In this document: piece after piece, positions 1-7,944 of the stretch
Layout of the letters: every line of letters begins with the position of its first letter
How positions within the stretch are numbered: the first letter of the stretch is position 1
NCBI GenBank assembly: GCA_007127575.1
Contig: SKZC01000325.1
Coordinates: 1 to 8,271, forward strand
Direction: 5' to 3'
DNA: 8,271 nucleotides
DNA from: Gemmatimonadota bacterium
GTDB taxonomy: Bacteria > Gemmatimonadota > Gemmatimonadetes > Longimicrobiales > Gaopeijiaceae
Made by a program: the position numbers and the translations under genes
The notes under the pieces: model-generated
What the model was told of the DNA's origin: nothing
Seen by the model: the letters and a program-made list of their open reading frames with translations, nothing else
Databases searched by the model: none

Positions 1-2005
1 CTTCTCCGATGGTGACGTCATCACAGAGCGACACCGCCTGGACCCGGAAGAGCTCCCTCGGGACGAGCTTCGTCTTCGCGTGGTCTATTTCCGGGAGGGG
101 TTCCGGCGAACCGAGGTGTCCTCTGAGGTCCGAAACCGTCCGGACGGAGCGGAGGTCGTCTTTCACATCGACGAGGGAGCCCCGACGGTCTTGGATGTGC
201 TCCAGGTCCACCAGACCCAGCCGGTCCTGAGCGAAAGAGACCTGGAGGCTGCGGGCCTGCCCCGCGAGGGAAGGCCGCTCAGTGTGATCGCCATGGCCCA
301 AGCCACGGAACACTTGTTGGCGGAGCTTGAGGAGCGGGGCCATCTCGATGCGCGTATTCACGACACCATCGAGGCGACTCCCGATCAGAGGAGCGCCCAT
401 GCTCGGGTGATCATCGACCCCGGAGCGCGCTCCACGGTGGGGCGCTTCGAGGTCATCGGGAACGAAGAGATCGAGGACAGGACGATCATCCTCGCGCTCC
501 ACCTGGAGGAAGGCGACGTCATCACGACTCCGCTCCTCAGGGCGAGCCGGCGAGCTCTCCACCAGTCCAACCTCTTCCACGAAGCCGGGGTTTCCGTACC
601 CAACCAACCGGACAGCGCAAAGGTGGTAAGGGTCGTGGTCCGCGAGGCATCGCCCCGGCTCAGCAGAATCGGAGGCGGTTTCAGCACCCTCGAATTCGGT
701 CAGATCGAGGGCCGCTTCGCTCACTACAATTGGCTCGGTGAAGGGCGGTTGCTCGATCTCCGAGCCGCGCTAGGGCACCTGCTCGCACCGCAACTCACCG
801 ACTTCCGCTTATTCCACGACATCCTGCCCGGAGATCTGGCGGGCACCGACGAGGAACCGTTCAAACGGCCGACATGGCAGGTCAGCGCCGACTTCCAGCA
901 GCCGGCTTTCCGGGGCGCTGACAATCGACTCGCCCTCCGACTCTTTTCCCACCGCCGGATCGTCCCCAGTGTTTCCGTGGACCAGGGGTACGGCTCCGAA
1001 GCGTCGCTGACCCGTCGCCTCGGCTTCCGTTCTCACTTGAGCCTCAGCTATCAGCTCGAGATCACCTCCGTGGAAGGGGGAGATGTTTTTTTCTGTGTGA
1101 ACCACGGGATCTGTGACCAAGCGGCCATCGAGTCCCTGCGGGGCCACAACACCCTCTCCCCGCTGACCCTCAGTTATCAGATCGACCGAAGTGACGACCC
1201 TCTCGGACCCACCACCGGCTACCGGTTGCGTCTCGAACTCCAGCACGCCTCAGGAGCAACGCTCTCCGACTTCCGCTACCACCGGGTGTCGGGTGAGGGG
1301 AGCTGGTACCAACCCTTGGCGGGGCCGCCCCGGCACGTGCTGGCGGCTCGGGCTCGAGGGGGCTGGACCCGGCCCCAGGAGAGCACGTCGCAGGCGCTGG
1401 GAATTCGGGCGGCGGGCCACGCGCTCGTCCATCCGCGGAAGCGGTTCTTCGCCGGAGGTGCACGCTCCGTCCGGGGCTTCACCGAGAACCAACTGGGGCC
1501 CCGGATCCTCACCATCCCCCGCGACGACCTTCTGGAGCAGGGCCGGTGCAACGCCGAAGAGATCGCCGATCAAACATGTGATCCATCCCTGACCCCCGTC
1601 GATGCCTTCACGGCTCGCCCCCTCGGTGGAACGAGCCTCCTCGAAGGAAACCTGGAATACCGGATCCCGGTGGGGGACGCGATGGTCGCCCTCTTCGTCG
1701 ATGGGGCACTGGTGGGAGGAAGGCTCGGGACCTTCATACAGGACGCCACCGGTGCGCTTACGCCGGGAGTCGGCGCCCGTTTTCCATCTCCCGCCGGTCC
1801 CATCCGCATCGATCTCGCCTTCCTCCCCCGGGCCGCGCCGCGACTTCCCGTCGTGACCGAGGGACCAATCTCCGATGAGACGGGTCGGCGCGAGCTGGTG
1901 CAGCTGTCGGAGGGGAGGCGCTTCGACCCACTCGACGGCCGAGGCACCCTGGGTCGGATCCTGGGACACCTCACGCTTCACTTCTCGATTGGCGAGGCGT
2001 TTTGA
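1..2005 (+). CDS. Omp85-family outer membrane assembly protein, TamA/BamA type (5' partial)
   Basis: The reading frame is open from base 2 to the TGA at 2003-2005, giving 667 codons; the true start, signal peptide and first POTRA domain(s) lie left of the window. Codons are counted from base 2. Codons 1 to about 60 are the end of a POTRA domain, finishing in a VVFHIDEG strand. Two further POTRA-like units follow at about 61-141 and 142-218; the last has the typical GRFEVIGNEEI opening and an RASRRALHQSNLF helix. The barrel runs from about 222 to 667, a length usual for 16 strands. FFAGG and VRGF (490-493) form the loop-6 signature that inserts into the barrel lumen. The chain ends LTLHFSIGEAF, an aromatic-terminated beta-signal for the BAM machine. 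Two close cysteine pairs (365/371 and 516/526) could form disulfides in external segments. The Omp85 family is certain. TamA is preferred over BamA because tamB follows directly, but sequence alone does not settle this. Confidence 0.9.
   Translation, partial: FSDGDVITERHRLDPEELPRDELRLRVVYFREGFRRTEVSSEVRNRPDGAEVVFHIDEGAPTVLDVLQVHQTQPVLSERDLEAAGLPREGRPLSVIAMAQATEHLLAELEERGHLDARIHDTIEATPDQRSAHARVIIDPGARSTVGRFEVIGNEEIEDRTIILALHLEEGDVITTPLLRASRRALHQSNLFHEAGVSVPNQPDSAKVVRVVVREASPRLSRIGGGFSTLEFGQIEGRFAHYNWLGEGRLLDLRAALGHLLAPQLTDFRLFHDILPGDLAGTDEEPFKRPTWQVSADFQQPAFRGADNRLALRLFSHRRIVPSVSVDQGYGSEASLTRRLGFRSHLSLSYQLEITSVEGGDVFFCVNHGICDQAAIESLRGHNTLSPLTLSYQIDRSDDPLGPTTGYRLRLELQHASGATLSDFRYHRVSGEGSWYQPLAGPPRHVLAARARGGWTRPQESTSQALGIRAAGHALVHPRKRFFAGGARSVRGFTENQLGPRILTIPRDDLLEQGRCNAEEIADQTCDPSLTPVDAFTARPLGGTSLLEGNLEYRIPVGDAMVALFVDGALVGGRLGTFIQDATGALTPGVGARFPSPAGPIRIDLAFLPRAAPRLPVVTEGPISDETGRRELVQLSEGRRFDPLDGRGTLGRILGHLTLHFSIGEAF
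1991..1997 (+). promoter_or_regulatory. Ribosome binding site for tamB, inside the end of the upstream gene
   Basis: GGCGAGG, with GAGG at 1994-1997, stands 7 bases before the ATG at 2005. It lies inside the last codons of the Omp85 gene. The spacing favours ATG 2005 over the in-frame TTG at 2002. With the TGATG stop/start overlap it indicates that ribosomes finishing the first gene can restart on tamB. Confidence 0.7.
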
Positions 2006-5000
2006 TGCACCGGTCCGCCCTGGGGGACGAGCGGCCGAAGGAGGCTGGAGGTAACCGTGGCGCCCCGAGGTTGGGCAAGATCCTCCTCGTTACCGCAGCC
2101 GGCCTGTCCCTATTGATGGTGAGCCTTGTCGTCGTGCTCACTAACACCAACTGGGGGCGGGAGCAGGTCCGCACCCTCGTCCTGGCGCAGTTGGCCGAGG
2201 CAGTGGAGGGGCGGATCGAGATCCATCGCCTGGAGGGCAACCTCCTACGCAGGATCCACCTCCGAACCGTATCGGTGGTCGACTCGCGTGGACGAGCCTT
2301 CCTCGAGGCCGAAGAGTTGTCCTTCGGCTACTCCATCACCGGACTGCTCCGGCAGCGTATCCAACTCGCAGACCTTCGCCTGGGAAACGCCCTTGTCGTG
2401 CTGGACGACCCACCGGGGGAGGACTGGAACTTCATCCGGATCTTCGTCTCCCCAAACGACGAGGGGAAAAGGACCGAGAGCGGCTGGGGAGACTGGGTGG
2501 ACCTTCGGGGGCTCCGGATTTCGGAGACCTTCGTAATGGTTCGAATGGGGTGGGATCCCGAGGCGGAGTCCGAAGAACACGTTCGCCAGGCGCTGGCCGG
2601 GGAACGCAGGGAGCGGGTGATACCCGTACCCGGCGGATACCAAAGGATCATGGAGCTGCGGGGGCTGGATGCGATGATTCCGCGGATCCTCCTGGCCCAC
2701 CCCGAGGAGAGCGACATCGTGCTGGAGGTGGCGAATCTCAGTGCCACGGCCCTTCCCTTTCGTCCCCCAGGCGCCCAGGTCCGCGACCTTTCCGGCGTGG
2801 TTCGACTGGAAGAAGGGGCGATCCAGGTGCAGAACCTGGAAATACGACTACCCTACTCCCACCTCCTTACCGAGGGGCGTTTCGACTTCGAGTCCGGCCA
2901 GGCCCGCTTCGAACTCCAGGCGGACCCCATTTCGCTGGCTGATCTTCGGTTCCTGCATCCTCCCCTGCCCACCGGGGTGGAAGGCCAAGCGCACGTCCGG
3001 ATCTCACACCTCGAGGACGCAACCCACATCCGCATGGACGAGATCGGCTTCCAGGTGGGGGAGGGCGAGCTGCAAGGGGAGCTGGACATGGTCTCTGCGG
3101 ACTCGCTGCGGGTGGATCAAGTCAGGGTCACCTTCGAAGGGATCGACACACGTCTCCTGGACGAGTCGATCCCGGCCCTGGACCTCCCGATTCACGGACT
3201 TTTGAGCGGGAGCCTGGAGGCGGAGTCCTCGGGCGAGGATGCGCACGCGGGAGGGAGGACCGGTCGGTCGAGCAACGCCCCGACGATGGCGGGTGGTACG
3301 GACCTGGAGGGCTGGGTGCGGTTGGAGGATGAAGCTGGCCGCTCGAGTCGGGCCTTCGCTCAAGGAAGGATTTACCCGTCCCTTGATCCTGCCCGCATTC
3401 GTATGGAGGGCCTGGTCGTGGGGCTCGACCCTCTGGATGCCCATCTCGTTCGCGCCGTCCTTCCAGGGGTGCCCCTGGATGGTGTCATCGAAGCCAGCGC
3501 CACACTGGACGGCCCCGTGACCGGGCCATTGCACCTGGACGGCCTCATCCTCCACCGGGACCCCGTGGTCGGCCTGAGTCGGATCTCGTTCGCCGGAGGA
3601 CTGGACTTGGACGGTGAAGTCCGACTCACCAGGATGGAGGTGGGTCTCGACCCCATACGGCTGGCGGCGCTGAGCGCCGAGCCGGTGCCGCCGGAAACCA
3701 CGCTATCCGGCTCCGTGCACCTCGATGGCGCCCCCATGAGGCTCCTCGAGGTCCGGAGCGACGTCTCCGTTGACGCCCCGAATTTGGACGTCAGCCGCAT
3801 CAGCACGCGCGGTGGGATCGGCCTGGGAGAAGAGGTCGTCTTTCATGACTTCCAGGTCTCGCTCTCCCCCTTCGAGGTGGGGCTGGTTCGGGGAATTCTC
3901 GCCGATCTCAGGGTGGGCGGCATCGTGGAGGCTACCGCCGTGTTGGACGGGTCACCCCGCCTCGGGCTCGGATTCGGCCTGGATCTCACGCATGAGGAAG
4001 ATGCCCAGCGCTCCCGGTTGGAAGCGGCAGGTGCGGTGGCCACCGGAAGCGGGGGGAGCGTAACCGCCGATCTGGAGCTTCATGGAATCTCCCTGGCGAC
4101 CGTGGGCCGGTTCGTGCCGGAAGCCGAACTGGAAGGAGTCGCGACGGGCTACATTCACCTGAAAGGGACGCCGAACGACCTCCTGGTGCGGACGGAGCTG
4201 GGTCTCCCGGATGCAGCTTCCCTCGAGGCCGTGGGCGTCCTGGACATCGCCCATGAAGAACCGAGCTACGACCTCCGCCTCTCTGTCACGAAGCTGAACC
4301 TGGCTGCGCTCTCCGGACGGGTCCCGGAAACCACCTCGATCGACGGGGCGGGGACCCTGGCTGGCCGAGGCACGGCCCCCCGGAGCATGGAGGCCCGCCT
4401 CACAGCCGACTTCGCTGATACCGCGCCCCTCGAGCCACGCCTCCTCCATACGGCCGCCCACCTGGAAGAGGCGCTCCTGGTCATCGATTCCCTTCGGTGG
4501 CGAAGCACGACATCCGAGATGGATATCGAGGGCAGCTTCGGTCTCGGTGGGTCCCGTCGTGGGGAATTCAACTACCGAATCGCGGTGGATTCCCTTCACC
4601 TCCTCACTCCATTTCTTTCCTTGGATGCCGGGACCATCGAACCGAGACCCGCAGTTCTTCGGGCGTCCCTCGCCGAGAGGGAAGCGGAGTTGAAGAAGGC
4701 GTTGCGGGAGGCCGAGGTCGAGTTCCTGGCCACCGGCCGAGCCCCCTCTCTCCCGGAACCCGGGGACACCTTACGTATCGTTGGGGTTCGAACCGATGCT
4801 CTTGCCGGAGCTGCACGGGCCTCTGGACGGGTCCGGGGAAACGTCACGAGCTCCCATGTCGAGGGAACACTCCAAGTCGAAGACCTGGTGGCCGGGGGAC
4901 ATCGGATCCAAGGGGCCGAAGCGGCTTATTCGATCTTGGGCGTCGGGGAGGGGAAAGCCGAAGCCTCCGTGGAGATTCACGCGCGGGATCTTCTTCTCCA

Positions 5001-7155
5001 GGGGTTCGCCTACGACAGCCTCTCGCTCCGATCCGACTACAAGGGGAACCTCGCCCTCGGTCCCGCCTCCTCCCACACCGCCACGTCGTCCCTCCGGGTG
5101 GTGCATGACAGCGTTCGGTTGGCCACCGACATGACCTTCGCACTGGACTCGGATCGATACGAAGTTCGAGTGGACCAGCTGGCCCTCGATGTGGGGGAAG
5201 TTGCCTACAGGACACCCCATGTTGCCCGGATACGCTGGAGCGACCAGGGGATACGGGCCGAAGACGTCGTACTGGAAAGCGACCAGGGAGCTCTCCTCCG
5301 AGCGGATGGTGAACTTCCCGCCGAGGGCGCCGGGGAACTCGACATCCGGGTAGAGGCCTTGCCGATCGAGCATATCTGGGTCCTCCTCCAGCAACGCCCG
5401 GGGATCCGGGGGCGTCTGCGGCTGGATGCCCCTATCCGGGGAACGACCAGACAACCCACGTTCGACGGGGAGGTGGGGCTCACCGACGTGGAGATGGACG
5501 GGCACCCCCTCCCACGTGCCCGGGCCCGGTTCAGCTACGCAAACCAGGAACTCACCGCAGACGCCTCGTTGGAGGAGCCGGAGGAATCGATTCTAACCCT
5601 GGAGGCGATCCTTCCTATCGACCTCGGCCTGATGGACGCCACCGATCCGCGCTTCCTTCCGGGCCCCCTTCAGGTCGACGTACGTCTCAGCGAGTGGCCC
5701 CTCGACAACGTGGCGGCAATGACCAACCAACTGGAGGGAGTGCAGGGATGGGTAACGGGGCACTACTCCCTCTCAGGCACCTTCGACGCACCCGAGCATA
5801 CGGGAGCTCTCGAGCTCTGGGTCCCGTCGGCGACCGTCGTCCCCCTGGGCCTCCGGATACAGGATATGTCCGGAGCCCTGAGCCTTGTAGACGAGGCGCT
5901 GACCGTGGATTCTCTGGTCGTCTACAGCCAGGGTCCCCTTCGAGTCACCGGTGATCTCGATCTCCGGCAGCCTCGTGAGCCAGCCTTCAACCTCGAGGTC
6001 CAAGCTAGGGACGCTCGGATCATCAACAGGGACGATGCCCGAATCCGGGTCGACGCCGACCTGACGATCTCCGGACCTTTCGACGGGGTTCAGGTGGACG
6101 GTACGACCCGTTCCCGCAACGGGATCGTTCGGATTCCGGAAACGCGGGAGATGGGCACCCGCGGTCCGCTCGACCTGGAGGATCCGGCCACCTTCGAACG
6201 GGTCGATCAGTTCTTGGTCGAGGCTCGGGACGCCCTGATCCAGCCATCCCCCCTGCTCGAACAGTTGACCGTGGCCGTGGACCTCCAGGTCGACCGGGAT
6301 TTCTGGATCCGGTCACGGGAAGCGAACGTGGAACTTCACACACCCCCTGCCACCGGACCCCTGGCCCTCCGAATGAACGGACTCACGGCCCGGAACCTGG
6401 CCATCGACGGCACGATTAGCACGGATCGAGGCGAATACGAGTTCATGGGCCGGCGCTTCAGCATCGCGAGAGGATCGGTGACGTTCACCGACGAGACGGA
6501 GCCCGACCCTCTGATCCGACTGACCGCAGAACAGGAAGTTCAGCTTCCGGGCAGAGAGGCCTTCGATATCCGAGTCATTCTCGATGGAACCCTCACGGAC
6601 CTTGAAGTCGAACTGGAGAGCAGCGCCCAGCCCCCCCTCTCGCAGACGGATCTGCTGAGTCTGGTGGTCTTCGGCCGAGAAGCGGGCTCCCTTCTCCAGC
6701 AGCCGGGATCGTCCCTCACGGGCCAGGGAAGTTCAGGAGGTGCCCTCGTCGGGGATGTGGCGGCCCGAGCCACCCAACAGTTTACGACAGTTGGGGTGGA
6801 GGCCCTTCTCAATGAACTGGAAACCGAGACGGCCCGGGCACTGCGACTGGACGTCCTTCATATCCAACCGACGGATTCACCAGCCGAGATCTTCACCGGC
6901 CGCGCAGTCGACGTGCTCCGGGGAACGGAAATCCAGGCGGGCCGATACTTGACCTCTCGGCTGTTCGTCGCCGGTCAGGCTCGGCCCACCTTCGTCCATC
7001 CGGGGGCTCGGGTGGAGTACCTGACCGACACCGGCTACATTTGGCGAGCCTCTTGGCGTCCTCGCTTCCTGCCGGCCGTTCCCACCCTGGCGCCGAGGGC
7101 ACCGGATCGGGCCAGCGTCCTGGGTATCTTCCTCTTCCGGGAATGGAGGTTCTGA
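2005..7155 (+). CDS. tamB: Translocation and assembly module protein TamB, large form (1716 aa)
   Basis: This is an inner-membrane-anchored periplasmic protein of the TamB/AsmA-like group. These proteins form a long beta groove bridging to the outer membrane and partner an Omp85 barrel; family roles are outer-membrane protein assembly and phospholipid transport. The start is the ATG overlapping the previous stop, with GAGG 7 bases upstream. Residues 1-25 are cytoplasmic and basic; 26-45 form one membrane helix, followed by NTNWGR. Residues about 50-300 resemble the TamB N-terminal region (EGRIEIHRLEGN, FLEAEELSFGY). Residues about 308-800 are diverged beta quasi-repeats with a 70-77 residue period. 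Residues 408-432 are a Gly/Ser-rich insert and 887-909 a charged helix-like segment. The C-terminal TamB (DUF490) domain includes DRGEYEFMGRRFSIARGSV, DIRVILDGTLTDLEVEL (1521-1537) and PPLSQTDLLSLVVFGR (1543-1558). It ends FREWRF. E. coli TamB has about 1259 residues, so this one is clearly longer. Family assignment is secure; the specific cargo is unknown. Confidence 0.95.
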   Translation: MHRSALGDERPKEAGGNRGAPRLGKILLVTAAGLSLLMVSLVVVLTNTNWGREQVRTLVLAQLAEAVEGRIEIHRLEGNLLRRIHLRTVSVVDSRGRAFLEAEELSFGYSITGLLRQRIQLADLRLGNALVVLDDPPGEDWNFIRIFVSPNDEGKRTESGWGDWVDLRGLRISETFVMVRMGWDPEAESEEHVRQALAGERRERVIPVPGGYQRIMELRGLDAMIPRILLAHPEESDIVLEVANLSATALPFRPPGAQVRDLSGVVRLEEGAIQVQNLEIRLPYSHLLTEGRFDFESGQARFELQADPISLADLRFLHPPLPTGVEGQAHVRISHLEDATHIRMDEIGFQVGEGELQGELDMVSADSLRVDQVRVTFEGIDTRLLDESIPALDLPIHGLLSGSLEAESSGEDAHAGGRTGRSSNAPTMAGGTDLEGWVRLEDEAGRSSRAFAQGRIYPSLDPARIRMEGLVVGLDPLDAHLVRAVLPGVPLDGVIEASATLDGPVTGPLHLDGLILHRDPVVGLSRISFAGGLDLDGEVRLTRMEVGLDPIRLAALSAEPVPPETTLSGSVHLDGAPMRLLEVRSDVSVDAPNLDVSRISTRGGIGLGEEVVFHDFQVSLSPFEVGLVRGILADLRVGGIVEATAVLDGSPRLGLGFGLDLTHEEDAQRSRLEAAGAVATGSGGSVTADLELHGISLATVGRFVPEAELEGVATGYIHLKGTPNDLLVRTELGLPDAASLEAVGVLDIAHEEPSYDLRLSVTKLNLAALSGRVPETTSIDGAGTLAGRGTAPRSMEARLTADFADTAPLEPRLLHTAAHLEEALLVIDSLRWRSTTSEMDIEGSFGLGGSRRGEFNYRIAVDSLHLLTPFLSLDAGTIEPRPAVLRASLAEREAELKKALREAEVEFLATGRAPSLPEPGDTLRIVGVRTDALAGAARASGRVRGNVTSSHVEGTLQVEDLVAGGHRIQGAEAAYSILGVGEGKAEASVEIHARDLLLQGFAYDSLSLRSDYKGNLALGPASSHTATSSLRVVHDSVRLATDMTFALDSDRYEVRVDQLALDVGEVAYRTPHVARIRWSDQGIRAEDVVLESDQGALLRADGELPAEGAGELDIRVEALPIEHIWVLLQQRPGIRGRLRLDAPIRGTTRQPTFDGEVGLTDVEMDGHPLPRARARFSYANQELTADASLEEPEESILTLEAILPIDLGLMDATDPRFLPGPLQVDVRLSEWPLDNVAAMTNQLEGVQGWVTGHYSLSGTFDAPEHTGALELWVPSATVVPLGLRIQDMSGALSLVDEALTVDSLVVYSQGPLRVTGDLDLRQPREPAFNLEVQARDARIINRDDARIRVDADLTISGPFDGVQVDGTTRSRNGIVRIPETREMGTRGPLDLEDPATFERVDQFLVEARDALIQPSPLLEQLTVAVDLQVDRDFWIRSREANVELHTPPATGPLALRMNGLTARNLAIDGTISTDRGEYEFMGRRFSIARGSVTFTDETEPDPLIRLTAEQEVQLPGREAFDIRVILDGTLTDLEVELESSAQPPLSQTDLLSLVVFGREAGSLLQQPGSSLTGQGSSGGALVGDVAARATQQFTTVGVEALLNELETETARALRLDVLHIQPTDSPAEIFTGRAVDVLRGTEIQAGRYLTSRLFVAGQARPTFVHPGARVEYLTDTGYIWRASWRPRFLPAVPTLAPRAPDRASVLGIFLFREWRF

Positions 7156-7271
7156 GCCGGAAGGAAAAAGGAAGGGCGATCCTGGCCATTTCCCATGTGT
7201 CCCTCCCTGCGTCCCCGGTCACACCGGAGATGTGTGCTTGCCGTGCTTCTCCCCCCGAAACCCAGTTGACC

Positions 7272-7698
7272 ATGCCCATGGAATCCGGCTTTCCCGGCAA
7301 AACGCCCAGCCCCACGTGGCTTCGTACCTTGGCCCTGCTCGGCCTCGTCCTCCTCCCGGTGGTCTGGATCTGGTCCTTGTTACTCCCCGGGTTCCTCCGG
7401 CTCGCAGACGTCGGAGCGCGTGAAGGGGCCGCTCCCCACCAGGTCCTCCGAGCCCTCCTCCCCCCCACTCCCACCTCCGGCTCAGGCATCGCTCCCTGCG
7501 CCGTGACGCGATCGCCCTGGACGCATCGCTCTACTTCCCTTTCGGGGTGACACCTCCGCGAACACCGTGGCGGCGCTTTCCCTTCTCGTCGGGGACCTCC
7601 TCGCGTGGGTCTCGCGAGCGTTCGTCTCCGTCACCGCTGAAGTTCCCCTTGATCGGGCCTCCCCTCCACACGCAGGTCCAAGCGAAGGGCCTTCATGA
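7272..7698 (+). pseudogene. Possible membrane-protein gene broken by two single-base frameshifts
   Basis: Three plus-strand frames look protein-like in turn. The first starts at ATG 7272 and encodes a membrane helix (TWLRTLALLGLVLLPVVWIW) and then APHQVLRALL. At the C7 run 7460-7466 the sense passes to the next frame (SLRRDAIALDASLYFPFG). At the G4 run 7544-7547 it passes to a third frame (DTSANTVAALSLLVGDLLAW, then VSRAFVSVTAEVPLDR), ending at TGA 7696-7698. Each switch needs one base restored in a homopolymer, giving about 142 residues. That pattern fits either pseudogene decay or homopolymer deletion errors. No good ribosome binding site precedes 7272, and I do not recognise the family. 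It lies 116 bases after tamB on the same strand. The joined reading is inference; chance hydrophobic frames in GC-rich DNA remain possible. Confidence 0.35.
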
Positions 7699-7733
7699 GA
7701 CCGCAACGGGCACCGAAGCGGAAGACCGCCATT

Positions 7734-7757
7734 GGGGGGAGAGGGCCGGGGTGAGGG
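7734..7757. repeat. G-rich tract resembling one arm of a dispersed intergenic repeat
   Basis: The core reads GGGAGAGGGCCGGGGTGAGG. Sequences of the type CCTCACCCCGGCCCTCTCCC are familiar as dispersed palindromic intergenic repeats in several GC-rich bacterial groups. Only one arm is visible; no matching CCCTCTCCC arm lies nearby, so this could be a degenerate copy or simple base-composition bias. Confidence 0.3.
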
Positions 7758-7868
7758 AAGCCGTTTGGAGCGCCTTCAACCCACCGGCGATGAGGAGCGT
7801 TCCGGCTACGACCGACTCATTCACTGACCAGAACATCTGGTACGAGCTCGGAAGACTGCGATGCCCCC

Positions 7869-7887
7869 CGACGTCACCCTGACGTCG
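7869..7887. repeat. Perfect 8-bp inverted repeat with 3-base spacer
   Basis: CGACGTCA and TGACGTCG are exact reverse complements separated by CCC. The element could form a tight GC-rich hairpin or present a two-fold symmetric binding site. No T-run follows on either strand, so it is not a standard intrinsic terminator. It lies in the non-coding stretch between tamB and the weak minus-strand frames, where a convergent-transcript hairpin would be plausible. Confidence 0.5.
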
Positions 7888-7944
7888 ACGAGCGAGCCCG
7901 AGTCCGACGATGTCATGAAGAAGGTCACGATCACTACCGCTTCG

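Larger units (their letters stand above)
7699..7944. other. Stretch without a supportable gene
   Basis: No frame here has both a credible start and a recognisable product. A plus-strand frame closing at 7880-7882 and a 31-codon frame from ATG 7861 to TAA 7956 (MPPDVTLTSTSEPESDD at its start) are open. The second has GC-rich codons of ordinary type but lacks a ribosome binding site and a recognisable family. The segment contains a G-rich repeat-like tract and one perfect inverted repeat, listed separately. It may be the decayed tail of the interrupted gene before it. Confidence 0.5.

Noticed and set aside
1086..1092. Run of seven T in the GC-rich Omp85 gene, a possible slippage site
   Set aside because: The frame is continuous through the run and both sides match the barrel fold, so no frameshift or programmed slippage is needed.
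1250..1981. Long minus-strand open frame (243 codons) opposite the Omp85 barrel
   Set aside because: It is antisense to a clearly recognisable barrel-coding region; its product is Arg/Pro/Gly-rich with no domain. GC-rich coding DNA often leaves such open antisense frames.
2002..2004. TTG at 2002 as the tamB start
   Set aside because: ATG immediately follows at 2005 with better spacing from the GAGG and the classic TGATG overlap; TTG would add only one residue.
4771..5505. Minus-strand open frame of 244 codons opposite tamB, with similar ones at 3004-3555 and 3952-4599
   Set aside because: All lie antisense to an uninterrupted TamB frame, have no recognisable motif and show the composition expected of shadow frames.
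7215..7227. CCGGT-CAC-ACCGG hairpin 60 bases after tamB as a transcription terminator
   Set aside because: The stem is only 5 bp and no T-run follows on the plus strand, so it does not meet the pattern of an intrinsic terminator.
7041..7271. Reading frame beginning inside the end of tamB and running to 7550
   Set aside because: The part overlapping tamB is an out-of-frame shadow. Only the portion from ATG 7272 has membrane-protein character, so only that was kept, as a tentative broken gene.
7266..7271. TTGACC as a promoter -35 box upstream of the interrupted gene
   Set aside because: No -10-like hexamer occurs at the right distance, and the element directly abuts the candidate ATG.
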